Virus record (IMG/VR): IMGVR_UViG_3300042560_001229
Coordinates: 17,220 to 81,219 of that record
DNA: 64,000 bases
DNA from: a virus
Reading direction: 5' to 3' (one strand)
Below the pieces are notes generated by a model. It saw nothing but the letters and a program-made list of their open reading frames with translations, ran no database searches and was not told the DNA's origin. Of the stretch, positions 46,813 to 55,072 are shown one piece after another. The translations under genes and the position numbers were made by a program. Every line of letters begins with the position of its first letter. Position 1 is the stretch's first letter.

Positions 46813-47361
46813 ATGGCGGAACTGATTCCACTACCCAAAGGCGTGCCGCCTCATAGTGTGCAGATGACCCCTGATGCACTTGCCGCCTTACCCGAAGGTT
46901 ATCGTCTGCTATCCAAGCTGGAGGCTGAACGAGTTCCGGCCAACGCGCTGTGCTGGGGCAGGGCCAAGCTGAACCATGTGGCGGAAATGGGCTGGTATCC
47001 CACCCGCCGCGCCGGGAAGACAGCGACGGTGCTTACTTACATCGTGCCAGTGGCCAATGACACATGGGAAGAACCCGTTGCCGCCGTAGCGTTCAACCCG
47101 CTGCCCGAAGGTGCCACTCTGCCGAGAGGTTACAGGCTGCTGCAAAAGGACGAGGCGAGGAAGCTGCCGAAGGGTGCCATGTTTTTTTACGAAGCTACCG
47201 GAACATGGGGTCACTCGAATGAGTGTGGCGGGGATGTTACGGACAATATCAATCTGTGCTACTGCGTGCCAAGTAACGGAGTGCCCACGGTGTCCATTGC
47301 GGGAGTTGCAACAGTTGCAATCCCACCCAAGAAACGGATGCGGAGGCTGGAGTTCACATGA
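46813..47361 (+). CDS. YRLL-family protein, two modules, 182 aa
   Basis: Two GYRLL copies (LPEGYRLLSKLEAERVPANALCWGR ~29 and LPRGYRLLQKDEARKLPKGAMFFYE ~98), and the tail KKRMRRLEF, relate it to the proteins at 3402 and 36820. The 17-bp element encodes GVATVAI before the tail. The following gene begins MNKRMRLLEFYP, a near copy of the tail. Confidence 0.6.
   Translation: MAELIPLPKGVPPHSVQMTPDALAALPEGYRLLSKLEAERVPANALCWGRAKLNHVAEMGWYPTRRAGKTATVLTYIVPVANDTWEEPVAAVAFNPLPEGATLPRGYRLLQKDEARKLPKGAMFFYEATGTWGHSNECGGDVTDNINLCYCVPSNGVPTVSIAGVATVAIPPKKRMRRLEFT
47305..47321 (+). repeat. 17-bp element inside a gene
   Basis: GTTGCAACAGTTGCAAT, frame GTT-GCA-ACA-GTT-GCA (VATVA). Confidence 0.72.
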
Positions 47362-47648
47362 ATAAGCGCATGAGGCTGCTGGAGTTTTACCCTCAGCCCG
47401 ATCATATCTACGGCATCGTCTGCCACCCATCGGCGGCGCAGGTGTTGCGGGAGGGTTACAGCAAGCTGCCCGCCATTCCCAAGCTGATGGGCTTGACGGG
47501 CGATCTTCCTCCTATCATTGAGGACGCGAACATTGACCCGCAACAGTCACAGATTTACACCGGGCAAGCCGCATGGCAGGCCCGCGTCGAGCAGGAGCGC
47601 AGGAAGACGATGCGCGAAACCATTCACCAAGAATTGAACTACCCATGA
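47358..47648 (+). CDS. Hypothetical protein starting with KRMRLLEF, 96 aa
   Basis: MNKRMRLLEFYPQPDHIYGIV; ATGA overlap with the YRLL protein whose last residues are KRMRRLEF. The duplication of the tail at the start of the next gene suggests a split or duplicated tail-coding segment. The rest is helical, with YSKLPAIPKLMGLTGDLPP. Confidence 0.5.
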   Translation: MNKRMRLLEFYPQPDHIYGIVCHPSAAQVLREGYSKLPAIPKLMGLTGDLPPIIEDANIDPQQSQIYTGQAAWQARVEQERRKTMRETIHQELNYP

Positions 47649-48889
47649 GCCTATTTACCAAGCTGGTCGCATCGTGCATTGATTCCGGTTCCGTCTCCGC
47701 GCTGATGCGGGACTTCAAGGAGTTGTATCTGCTGGAGGAGGAGAGGCCGCTCTACGACATGGTGCGGGCGCACTGGCAGAGGCATGGCCGTCTGCCCTCC
47801 ACGGAGACAGTCACGGCTGCCGGGCACGCGCTTGAGCCGTTTCGTGAACCGCCCCTCTACTACAATGACAGGCTGCGGGCGCGGTATGCCTACAACGTCA
47901 TCAACGAGCGGCATCCTGCCTTTCGTGAAGCACTGTCCAACCGCAACATGGAGGCGGCGGTGGAGCACTTGCGTGACATGCTGACCACGGTGGGTGGCGC
48001 GGTGAATCAGGAGAGCGCCACAACGCTGGTGTCCGAAGTTGCCGGGGTCATCGAGGAGTATGACTCGCGGAGATTTCGCTCCGGTCTGGCCGGGGTCACG
48101 TTGGGCTGGCCCACCATGAACGATCTGACGTTGGGGGCGATGGGTGGTGATGTCATCGTGCTGGCTGGAAGACCTTCGATGGGAAAAAGCTGGCTGCTGT
48201 TCGAGTCTGCCTACCAAGCATGGCGGGCCGGTCACTCCATTGCCATCGTCTCAATGGAGATGAGCAAGCGACAGGTGGTGCGGCGGTGGATGGGTCGGCA
48301 CCTCGGCATCAATCCAAATTTCATCCGCGCAGGGCAGGTGAGCGCGTGGACGGAGGAGATGCTGCGTGGGTATGCGGATGTGGCCAGTGCCATGCCGAGG
48401 GTCAGCCTGATAAGCGGGGAGATGGAGAAGCAGATCACGGCCATTGAGGAGGCGATCAGGGAGCACATGCCCGACATCATTTACGTGGACGCCGCCTATC
48501 TGCTGACGCCGAGCGGACAGAACAAGGGCAGCATTTCCAAGTGGGAGAGCATCGCCAAGGTCATCGGGGAGTTGAAGAAGATGAGCATTCGGTATCACCG
48601 GCCCATCGTGATTACGGTGCAGTTCAACCGGAATCAGAAGACCAACTCCAACAAGGAACCGGACTTGGGTGACATCGCCGGGTCGGACTCCATTCCGCAG
48701 GACGCCAGCATCGTGGCTGGTGTGCGAATGGGACTGCCCCCGTTCGAGGCCATCCGCCGCCGCATCATCGTGATGAAGAATCGGGAGGGTGCGGTTGGCG
48801 AGTTCGTCACGGATTTTCTGTTCACGCCGCCGAGCATGGTGGAGATTGCCGACGAGCAGGATAGCTCCGGCATCACGGACTGGATGTAA
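47645..48889 (+). CDS. Replicative DNA helicase, DnaB-like, 414 aa
   Basis: Ring helicase that unwinds the fork. RecA-type core begins around residue 155 with GVTLGWPTMNDLTLGAMGGDVIVLAGRPSMGKSWLLFE (Walker A K181), then SMEMSKRQVVRRW, 'IIYVDAAYLLTP' (Walker B), and VITVQFNRNQ-type H3 loop, ending with 'GDIAGSDSIPQDASIVAGVRMG'. The N-terminal ~140 residues are helical, as in DnaB. It is 3 nt overlapped with the previous gene and is followed by the polymerase promoter. Confidence 0.88.
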   Translation: MSLFTKLVASCIDSGSVSALMRDFKELYLLEEERPLYDMVRAHWQRHGRLPSTETVTAAGHALEPFREPPLYYNDRLRARYAYNVINERHPAFREALSNRNMEAAVEHLRDMLTTVGGAVNQESATTLVSEVAGVIEEYDSRRFRSGLAGVTLGWPTMNDLTLGAMGGDVIVLAGRPSMGKSWLLFESAYQAWRAGHSIAIVSMEMSKRQVVRRWMGRHLGINPNFIRAGQVSAWTEEMLRGYADVASAMPRVSLISGEMEKQITAIEEAIREHMPDIIYVDAAYLLTPSGQNKGSISKWESIAKVIGELKKMSIRYHRPIVITVQFNRNQKTNSNKEPDLGDIAGSDSIPQDASIVAGVRMGLPPFEAIRRRIIVMKNREGAVGEFVTDFLFTPPSMVEIADEQDSSGITDWM

Positions 48890-48892
48890 TGA

Positions 48893-48920
48893 TTGACCAC
48901 GAAACTGTAACCACCTATGC
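48893..48920 (+). promoter_or_regulatory. TTGACC promoter (P11) for polymerase
   Basis: TTGACC at 48893, spacer ACGAAACTGT, -10 CTATGC at 48915. ATG 48930 is 37 nt downstream. No 17-bp element next to it; one lies 290 nt inside the gene. Confidence 0.68.
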
Positions 48921-48929
48921 TGCGCGCCA

Positions 48930-51836
48930 ATGAGTAAGACCCTGCTGGATTTTGAAACTGACCATTTGAACTGTGATGGGAACCCCGACGCGCAGATTAT
49001 CGTGGTGTGCGACACGCCCTCGCAGGGCACCTTCGATGCCGGTCAGGTCATGGGCAAAAAGGCGATGGAAATTTTCGGTGAGCAGGCCAAGGCGTGCGGG
49101 CTGACCAAGCAGGACTTCTTTTTCGTGACATGCTCCCCACCCATCCCCGAGGAGCACAGCAATACCGAGGGTCGCATCAATAAGTTCGTTGACCAGTTTC
49201 GGACTGAGTTGCTGGGCACGTTGCAACAGTTGCAAAATGGCAGGCTGCTGCTTGCACTTGGCAAGACAGCGGCGAGGATGGTCATGGGTAAGCCGGTGCA
49301 GATAACCAAGGTGCGCGGCCAGTTTGACAGCGTGGAGGGAATCCCATGCACGGTCATGCCCATGCTCTCCCCTACCAATGTTCTTCGCAGACCGGAGGTA
49401 GCCGAGACGTTCAACACTGACTTTCGGCAGGTGCGCGTGCTCAAGGACTACGGCTGGGATGTGGAGGCGTTCGCCGGAGCCAAGGACAGCGGAAAGTATC
49501 AGTGGGTGACGGATTTGCAGTTCCTACTGGACAACCCACCATCCGCGCTCGCTCTGGATACGGAGACAGATGGGCTGAATTGGATGAACGGTGCCAAGCC
49601 CATTCTGGCTTCGCTCTGCTGGCGCAGTGGCACGGAGAAGGTGGACATGGACAAGGGTGGCAAGAAGTTGCGTGCGCTGGAGATGGGTCAGAGAGATGAG
49701 CCGGTGGCGATCTGCGTGCCTCTGGACATTCGTTACTGGCCCGAGCTAGGGGAAGCTGGCATCGCCAAGTTGCATGGTCAGCTTCGGCAACTGCTGGCCA
49801 ACCCCAAGGTGCATGTGGTCGGTCACAATCTGAAATTCGACATCCATTGCCTCCGCAATATCGGCGTGCGGGTGGCCAACTGGTATTCGGACTCCATGCA
49901 ACTGCTGTTCGCGCTGGACGAGAATATGTTCTCCAAGACCCTCGCGGACGGCGTGCGGAGATACGTCCCCGAACTGGCCTCCTACTCGGATGCCTTCGAC
50001 CGCGAGATTGATAAGAGCAAGATGCTGGAAGTGCCAAGAGCCAAGATGCTGGCCTATGCCGGTGGTGATGCCGAGGCGTCTTACCTGCTGAACAAACGGC
50101 TGATAGATTTGGTGAAGGAGGACAAGCGGCAGTGGGACACTTTCCGGCATATTCAGATGCCCGCGCTGCGTATGTTCGTGAACGTCGAGAAGCAGGGCAT
50201 CCATATTGACCAGCCGGAGTTGGCCAAGTTGGAGCATACGCTTGGTGAGCGGGAGCGAGAACTGTATCGCTCGCTGATTCTGCGGGTGCCTGCGGAAATC
50301 AAAAAACGGCACTTGGACAAAGGGCTGTCCTTTACCCGCGATGAGTTCGTGCGGGACATCCTGTTCACCAAGGATGGGTTCGATTTCACGCCGGTTGTCT
50401 TCACGGACTCCACGAAGAACCTGTCCAAGAACGAGCGGGTGCCAAGCACGAGCAGCAAGCAGCACCTTCCCTACTTCAACCATGAGCCGTTCGTGCAAGA
50501 CCTGATTCAGTATCAGAAGCTCGCCAAGATGCGCTCCACCTATGTCGGCAAGGCCAGCGTGCTGGAGACTGACCGCATCGTGACACTCAAGAACGGCAAG
50601 CTGCCCAAGAAGGTGACTGACGATTTAGCCAAGTCTGGCATCACCATTGAGGGCAGTGCGGTGACGTTGCATGGCATACGGGTTCGCCCCCGGTTGCGTG
50701 CGCTGGACTTCGGCAACAAGCCGCTGGACTACACCCATCGCTTGCAGATGGCGGATGGTCGCTGGCTGGTGGTGTCCAAGAATGGGTCGCTGTTCAGTCA
50801 GACGCTCAGTGATGCCTCCGGCTTCTGGAAATACCTGTGCGACGATGGCTGCATCCATCCGAGTTTCCTGCTGCATCGCACCAACACCGGCAGGACAAGT
50901 TCCGCCAACCCGAACGCACAAAACTTCCCCAAGCGTGGCCCGTTGGCCAAGGAGTATCGCAAGATTTTCGTGCCGACGCCAGGGTTCGCTTTCTTGGAAG
51001 CCGATCTGTCTCAGGCCGAGTTGCGGATTGCGGCGTGGATGGCCAACGAGACGACGATGCTTCGCATTTACCGGGAGGGTGGGGACATCCATGAGGCCAC
51101 GGCTGCGGCGGTGCTTGGCATCAAGGTGACTGAGTTCCGCAAGTTCAAGAACAACGCGCAGGGGGTTCCATCCCGTTTTCGTAGTGGCAGCTTCTCCGGC
51201 TCCACGCTGGCTGAGTATTACGATTACATGCGGTTCTTGGCCAAGGCCGTGAATTTCGGTTTCCTCTACGGCATGGGCTGGCGCAAGTTCAAGGAATACG
51301 CCAAGACGGACTTCGGCATCGAACTGACCGATGAGGAGGCGGTGGTCATGCGGAAGGCGTTCTTCGCCCTCTACCCGAGGCTGGAGACATGGCACAAGCG
51401 GATGCGGGCCTTTGCCAACGAGCATGGCTACGTCCGCGCTCTGCACGGTGCGCTGCGGAGACTCCCATCCATCTACTCCGACGACGAAGGGGTAAAGGGC
51501 GAGTGCGAGCGGCAGGCGATCAACGCCCCGGTGCAACGCTTCGCTTCCGATCTTGGACTGCTGGGCATGATTGGCTTTGTGGAGAACTGCCCGCTGGAGG
51601 ACATTCGCCCGGTGGCCTTCATTCACGACTCGGCGGTGCTGGAGGTTCGCATTGCCCGCATTCGGGAAGCGGCGGCTGGCATCAAGTGGCACATGCAAAA
51701 TCAGCCCTTGGAGGAACTGTTCGGCATCACCCCACCCATCCCCATCGTGTCCGATGTCTCGCTGGCGGAAATCAGCCTGTCCAAGTCCGAGGCACTGGAT
51801 GTGGAGGCCGTGGTGCCCAACTGGACGGTTTTGTAG
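48930..51836 (+). CDS. DNA polymerase A with UDG-like N-domain, 968 aa
   Basis: Residues ~20-170 look like a family-4 uracil-DNA glycosylase fold (VVCDTPSQ, FFFVTCSPPIP, LLLALGKTAARMVMG, MPMLSPTNVLRRPE), with the usual GEAPG replaced by CDTPS, so activity is doubtful. A 3'-5' exonuclease domain follows: ALALDTETDGLNW, VVGHNLKFDIHCL, YAGGDAEASYLL. The polymerase core has motif A EADLSQAELR (D692), motif B with K772 in LAKAVNFGFLYG, and motif C FIHDSAVLEV (D900). A ~35-residue insertion lies just before motif B (FKNNAQGVPSRFRSGSFSG...). UDG-polymerase fusions are known in SPO1-type phages. Confidence 0.9.
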   Translation: MSKTLLDFETDHLNCDGNPDAQIIVVCDTPSQGTFDAGQVMGKKAMEIFGEQAKACGLTKQDFFFVTCSPPIPEEHSNTEGRINKFVDQFRTELLGTLQQLQNGRLLLALGKTAARMVMGKPVQITKVRGQFDSVEGIPCTVMPMLSPTNVLRRPEVAETFNTDFRQVRVLKDYGWDVEAFAGAKDSGKYQWVTDLQFLLDNPPSALALDTETDGLNWMNGAKPILASLCWRSGTEKVDMDKGGKKLRALEMGQRDEPVAICVPLDIRYWPELGEAGIAKLHGQLRQLLANPKVHVVGHNLKFDIHCLRNIGVRVANWYSDSMQLLFALDENMFSKTLADGVRRYVPELASYSDAFDREIDKSKMLEVPRAKMLAYAGGDAEASYLLNKRLIDLVKEDKRQWDTFRHIQMPALRMFVNVEKQGIHIDQPELAKLEHTLGERERELYRSLILRVPAEIKKRHLDKGLSFTRDEFVRDILFTKDGFDFTPVVFTDSTKNLSKNERVPSTSSKQHLPYFNHEPFVQDLIQYQKLAKMRSTYVGKASVLETDRIVTLKNGKLPKKVTDDLAKSGITIEGSAVTLHGIRVRPRLRALDFGNKPLDYTHRLQMADGRWLVVSKNGSLFSQTLSDASGFWKYLCDDGCIHPSFLLHRTNTGRTSSANPNAQNFPKRGPLAKEYRKIFVPTPGFAFLEADLSQAELRIAAWMANETTMLRIYREGGDIHEATAAAVLGIKVTEFRKFKNNAQGVPSRFRSGSFSGSTLAEYYDYMRFLAKAVNFGFLYGMGWRKFKEYAKTDFGIELTDEEAVVMRKAFFALYPRLETWHKRMRAFANEHGYVRALHGALRRLPSIYSDDEGVKGECERQAINAPVQRFASDLGLLGMIGFVENCPLEDIRPVAFIHDSAVLEVRIARIREAAAGIKWHMQNQPLEELFGITPPIPIVSDVSLAEISLSKSEALDVEAVVPNWTVL
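49220..49236 (+). repeat. 17-bp element inside polymerase gene
   Basis: GTTGCAACAGTTGCAAA, frame TTG-CAA-CAG-TTG-CAA (LQQLQ) in the UDG-like domain. Confidence 0.73.
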
Positions 51837-51848
51837 GCCCAAACTATT

Positions 51849-51900
51849 TTTGCAACAGTTGCAAATTCTTTTTGACAACGAATCAATTCTGAGCCAGTTT
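51849..51900 (+). promoter_or_regulatory. 17-bp element plus TTGACA promoter (P12)
   Basis: TTTGCAACAGTTGCAAA (51849-51865), 6 bp gap, TTGACA at 51872 with ACGAATCAAT. ATG 51909 is 37 nt downstream. Almost the same as 1235-1294, a duplicated control block. Confidence 0.7.
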
Positions 51901-51908
51901 TGGGCCTT

Positions 51909-52145
51909 ATGAAATCCACCATTCACGGCCCCGCTTCCATTCCCGGCAACACCGCGTTTCCGCTCACCCAGCTAAACGACACCCAGCGCGAGGAGCGCAT
52001 CGCGCTCGAAAACGCCCGCTACGCTTCCGAACTCGAAGCGGCCATCACCGCCCACTTCAACGCGGGCATCATCGTTACGCCCGCCGACTACAACGCCATG
52101 CTCGCCGTGTGGCGTCAGGGTGGCCTCCTATCCGATCTGGAGTAA
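51909..52145 (+). CDS. Hypothetical protein, 78 aa, MKST start
   Basis: Start ATGAAATCCACC set by promoter spacing; upstream in-frame ATG at 51900 falls within the promoter. Helical (TQREERIALENARYASELEAAITAHFN). No domain recognised. Confidence 0.55.
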   Translation: MKSTIHGPASIPGNTAFPLTQLNDTQREERIALENARYASELEAAITAHFNAGIIVTPADYNAMLAVWRQGGLLSDLE

Positions 52146-52571
52146 ATGCAAACCTTCCTTCCCTATCCCAACTTCGCGCAAAGCGCGGCTTGCCTTGACT
52201 GGCAACGACTAGGCAAACAACGTGTCGAAGCGAAGCAGATATACCTCGCGTTGACCACGCCATCCTACGGCTGGCAGAACCACCCAGCGGTGAAGATGTG
52301 GCGACATTGGGAAATCTCCCTCGCAACTTACGGCGAAATCATCTGTCTTGAATGGCGTAAGCGTGGTTACAACGACACGCTGCTCCCTTGGTTTCAAGAA
52401 CGCTCCGCACTACGCCCGGACTTGCAGCCTTGTCCACCACAATTCGATACTGCATTTTGCACGTCCCACAGATCAAACTTGCTTCGCAAACTCCCATCCC
52501 ACTACCGCCCACTCTGGCCCGATGTGCCCAACAACCTGCCATACATCTGGCCGGTCATTCATTCCGTTTGA
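52146..52571 (+). CDS. Pyrimidine-dimer-glycosylase-like protein (MSMEG_6728 type), 141 aa
   Basis: Begins at the base after the previous stop. MQTFLPYPNFAQSAACLDWQRLGKQRVEAKQIYLAL, GWQNHPAVKMWRHWEISLATYGEIICLEWRKRGY, SHRSNLLRKLPSHYRPLWPDVPNNLPYIWPV: this matches the MSMEG_6728 family, annotated by similarity as pyrimidine dimer DNA glycosylase-like and common in phages. Possible base-excision or DNA modification role. Confidence 0.78.
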   Translation: MQTFLPYPNFAQSAACLDWQRLGKQRVEAKQIYLALTTPSYGWQNHPAVKMWRHWEISLATYGEIICLEWRKRGYNDTLLPWFQERSALRPDLQPCPPQFDTAFCTSHRSNLLRKLPSHYRPLWPDVPNNLPYIWPVIHSV

Positions 52572-52596
52572 CAACGAATCAGTAACGTATTAGTCT
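52568..52596 (+). promoter_or_regulatory. TTGACA promoter (P13)
   Basis: TTGACA at 52568 overlapping the end of the previous gene (stop TGA 52569-52571), spacer ACGAATCAGT, ATG 52606 is 38 nt downstream. No 17-bp element upstream. Confidence 0.65.
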
Positions 52597-52605
52597 TTCA
52601 CCATT

Positions 52606-53037
52606 ATGAAAACCCGCACCCGCAGAAAACTCGACATGCCGACCCCCGAAGCTGACCTTGCTTACGCCAAGATTACGGAGTTGGCCATCACCACGTTCGT
52701 TGAGAACAAGTTGCAGAACGAACATAAGCGCAAATATGACAAGTCCCGCAAGGAGTTGCTCGGTCAGATGAAGGACTCTGGCAAGTCCACCCATCGTGCT
52801 GAGTATCGTGACGAGGACGGCAAGAGCATCATGCTGGTGGCCGAAATATCCACCCCGACCGGACAGGCCGTGGATGTGACCAAACTCCAGAAGCTCGTCA
52901 CGGAGAAGCAGTTCCTCGCCATCGTGGAAGCCTCGCAGAAGGCTGTCACGGACATCGTGGGCACCGCCACCCTCGCGCAGTGCCTCGTCCCCACCATCGG
53001 CACCGAGAACGTCAGCGTGAAGGTCGCCAAACTTTGA
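52606..53037 (+). CDS. Hypothetical protein, 143 aa
   Basis: MKTRTRRKLDMPTPEADLAYAKITELAITTFVENKLQ, coiled part with basic charge, strands 'SIMLVAEISTPTGQAVDVTKLQKLV', then helical. Its TGA stop falls in the 17-bp element. Possibly a recombination-partner protein; not recognised. Confidence 0.55.
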   Translation: MKTRTRRKLDMPTPEADLAYAKITELAITTFVENKLQNEHKRKYDKSRKELLGQMKDSGKSTHRAEYRDEDGKSIMLVAEISTPTGQAVDVTKLQKLVTEKQFLAIVEASQKAVTDIVGTATLAQCLVPTIGTENVSVKVAKL

Positions 53038-53049
53038 AACTGTTGCAAA
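53033..53049 (+). repeat. 17-bp element at a gene junction
   Basis: TTTGAAACTGTTGCAAA followed by TG: supplies the TGA stop of the upstream gene (53035-53037) and the first base of the next ATG (53049), as at 2861. Confidence 0.78.
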
Positions 53050-53225
53050 TGACCAAGACCCGAAACCGCTCCACTGGCATCTGCCATTACGAATGCCATG
53101 CGCTTGGCGACAAGCTGGTGGTGAATTACACCTATCACGGCTCCAGCTTTGTTCACGCGAAGGAGTTCACCGGCCAGAGGCAGGCAGAACTGGCGCAGGC
53201 ATTTCTCCAAGAACTGAAACGATGA
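53049..53225 (+). CDS. Hypothetical protein, 58 aa
   Basis: MTKTRNRSTGICHYECHALGDKLVVNYTYHGSSFVHAKEF: strand-rich with C-H-Y-E-C, then helix RQAELAQAFLQELKR. ATG formed by the 17-bp element. No domain recognised. Confidence 0.5.
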   Translation: MTKTRNRSTGICHYECHALGDKLVVNYTYHGSSFVHAKEFTGQRQAELAQAFLQELKR

Positions 53226-53728
53226 AAGACCCGTTCTTCCACGTTGACGATGTCGTGGTTCATGCTGTGGTGCGGCAGTGGCCTTTGGTTACGCGAAAGG
53301 ACTCGCTCCACGGAATCTCCCACTGGCTAAGGGTAGCCCGTAATGCGGCACAAATCGCCACCACCGCGTTCCCCGATGACGCACCCTCCATCATCCCTCT
53401 TACCGGGCTGTTCGCGCTTTTTCACGACTCTCAAAGGCTCACCGAAGGCGTTGATTACGAGCATGGGCCATTGGCTGAGAAGTTTCTCCGCACCTATGCT
53501 TTGACGGAGGACATCGGCATCCGTGAAGCCGACGTTGAGAGAGTTGCACTGGCCTGCCGGGTGCATACCACCTTTCAGCCCATTAACATTGGGCAGTTGG
53601 ATGACCAACGGACGCGGATGGTGCTGGCGTGCTGCTTGGACGCTGACCGTCTCGACTTACTCCGTGTGGGCATCCAGCCCGAAGCACAGTATCTCTACAC
53701 CGAAACCGCGAAGTCCCTGATACCATGA
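53222..53728 (+). CDS. HD-domain phosphohydrolase-like protein, 168 aa
   Basis: HGISHWLRVARNA (first His), LFALFHDSQRL (HD dyad), EHG, a later ACRVHT and the closing CLDADRLDLLRVG give the H...HD...H...D plan of HD hydrolases. These cleave nucleotides or cyclic dinucleotides. Its target could be (d)NTPs or a signalling nucleotide; unresolved. ATGA overlap with neighbour. Confidence 0.68.
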   Translation: MKDPFFHVDDVVVHAVVRQWPLVTRKDSLHGISHWLRVARNAAQIATTAFPDDAPSIIPLTGLFALFHDSQRLTEGVDYEHGPLAEKFLRTYALTEDIGIREADVERVALACRVHTTFQPINIGQLDDQRTRMVLACCLDADRLDLLRVGIQPEAQYLYTETAKSLIP

Positions 53729-54027
53729 AAAAGCAGCAATTCATCATTCCACCGGAGCAGTTGGCCGAACGCGAGCGGGCAGAAGCGGCAGAGTGTGACG
53801 GCAGAATCAGGATGTTTTGCGCCATCGGCTACAAGGGAAGACTTGGAGTGGGGCCGCTGGTGCCGCTGGGGCCGCTGGGGACAAAGGGGGAGCCGTTCTA
53901 TGTTCAGGCTTGCTGCACGAATTCCGCAGCCCGATCACTCCACGGTTTCATGGCCGAGGGTGTCAGTGGCTTTGTGTTTGTGGAAGTAAAGGATGACAAA
54001 CCCACCGCCCCCGTTGTTCAGTTATGA
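53725..54027 (+). CDS. Hypothetical protein, 100 aa
   Basis: MKKQQFIIPPEQLAERERAEAAECDG then a Gly/Pro/Leu-rich region. C-terminal strands GVSGFVFVEVKDDKP. Coupled by overlaps on both sides; no domain recognised. Confidence 0.5.
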   Translation: MKKQQFIIPPEQLAERERAEAAECDGRIRMFCAIGYKGRLGVGPLVPLGPLGTKGEPFYVQACCTNSAARSLHGFMAEGVSGFVFVEVKDDKPTAPVVQL

Positions 54028-55001
54028 GGCTGGCCAAGGTGCTGGAGATTGCGGATGCGGCTGGCTTCACCATTGTCAGTCGGGAGGCCAACGGCGGCGG
54101 GTGGATACCGATGCTCTGTCCCTTTGCTCCCTACCTTCACGAGCGCGGTGTTGACCGCAATCCATCCTTCTTCATCAAGGTGAACAACGCTGGTGTGTCC
54201 GCGTGCCACTGCTTTACGTGCAAGGAGAAGGGACGCATCTCCACCATCCTTCGCAAGCTGGAGTTCCATAGCGGAGACAGTTACTCGAAGCTGATTATCC
54301 GCGCCGACATGGAGGAGATTCCCGAGGAGTTTGGTGAGTTCGAGGAAGTTGGCGCAACGCGGGAAAGGCGCAAGCCGGTGGAGGAGGCCATCTTCTTCAA
54401 TATGTATCCGCTGGCTTATGAGGACAGGGCGTGCGCCGCCTATCTTCGGGGCCGGGGCATCAGTCCGACTACCGCCACCAAGCTGGGTCTGCGTTTCGAT
54501 GATACGGAGAAGCGGGTGCTGTTTCCAGTCAAGGGTAGGGACGGTGAGTTGTATGGCTACTCCGGCAGGGCGATTACGGACACCGGGCACTCGCGGCACC
54601 GCGACTATGGCTTCACCAAGGAACTGTGCCTGCTGGGTGAGCATTTGTTCCAACCCGGCAAGCCCGCCTTTGTGGTGGAGGGTCTGTTCGCCTTCGCACA
54701 TCTGGTGGAGATAGGAGCGCGTGGCCTCTGCAATCCGCTGGCTTCCCTTGGCTCTACCATCAGCGGGCCGCAGCGTGATTTGCTGGAGGACTTGGATGTG
54801 CCGGTGTATCTCTGCTTCGACCCTGACGCGGCAGGTGACTTGGGCACCTACGGCAAGGACGGCAAAGGCGGTGCGGTGGCTTTCCTCAAGGAGCATGTGC
54901 CGCTGCGGATTCCACTCTACCCCGAAGGGCTGGAGGACATTGACGCGATAACTTTGAAACAGTTGCAACGCATGGTGACGATGGACTATGAAACCCCTTG
55001 A
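54024..55001 (+). CDS. DNA primase, zinc finger plus TOPRIM, 325 aa
   Basis: Makes RNA primers at the fork. N-terminal CHC2-like finger: ML-C-P-F-A (C32), H-E-R, then ACHCFTCKEKGR. Then the RNA-polymerase/TOPRIM domain: LFPVKGRDGELYGYSGRAI, KPAFVVEGLFAFAHLVEIGA (Glu of TOPRIM), and DVPVYLCFDPDAAGD (Asp-x-Asp). No fused helicase; the helicase is at 47645. The 17-bp element encodes LKQLQR near the end. Confidence 0.85.
   Translation: MRLAKVLEIADAAGFTIVSREANGGGWIPMLCPFAPYLHERGVDRNPSFFIKVNNAGVSACHCFTCKEKGRISTILRKLEFHSGDSYSKLIIRADMEEIPEEFGEFEEVGATRERRKPVEEAIFFNMYPLAYEDRACAAYLRGRGISPTTATKLGLRFDDTEKRVLFPVKGRDGELYGYSGRAITDTGHSRHRDYGFTKELCLLGEHLFQPGKPAFVVEGLFAFAHLVEIGARGLCNPLASLGSTISGPQRDLLEDLDVPVYLCFDPDAAGDLGTYGKDGKGGAVAFLKEHVPLRIPLYPEGLEDIDAITLKQLQRMVTMDYETP
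54953..54969 (+). repeat. 17-bp element inside primase gene
   Basis: TTTGAAACAGTTGCAAC, frame TTG-AAA-CAG-TTG-CAA (LKQLQ); lies 28 nt before the next -35 (P14), so its distance from the promoter is longer than the usual 6-8 bp. Confidence 0.7.
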
Positions 55002-55025
55002 CAACGAAACAGTCATCTGCTACAG
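54998..55025 (+). promoter_or_regulatory. TTGACA promoter (P14)
   Basis: TTGACA at 54998 overlapping the primase stop, ACGAAACAGT spacer, -10 CTACAG at 55020. First ATG at 55034 is 36 nt downstream and opens a leader peptide. Confidence 0.66.
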
Positions 55026-55033
55026 TGTTCGCC

Positions 55034-55072
55034 ATGAGCAACCTTAACCATGAGCAACCCGCACAGGGATGA
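55034..55072 (+). CDS. Leader peptide, 12 aa
   Basis: MSNLNHEQPAQG, in another frame than the real start at 55050 (MSNPHRDEV). The two ATGAGCAACC starts are near copies 16 nt apart, suggesting a duplicated start. Confidence 0.4.
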   Translation: MSNLNHEQPAQG

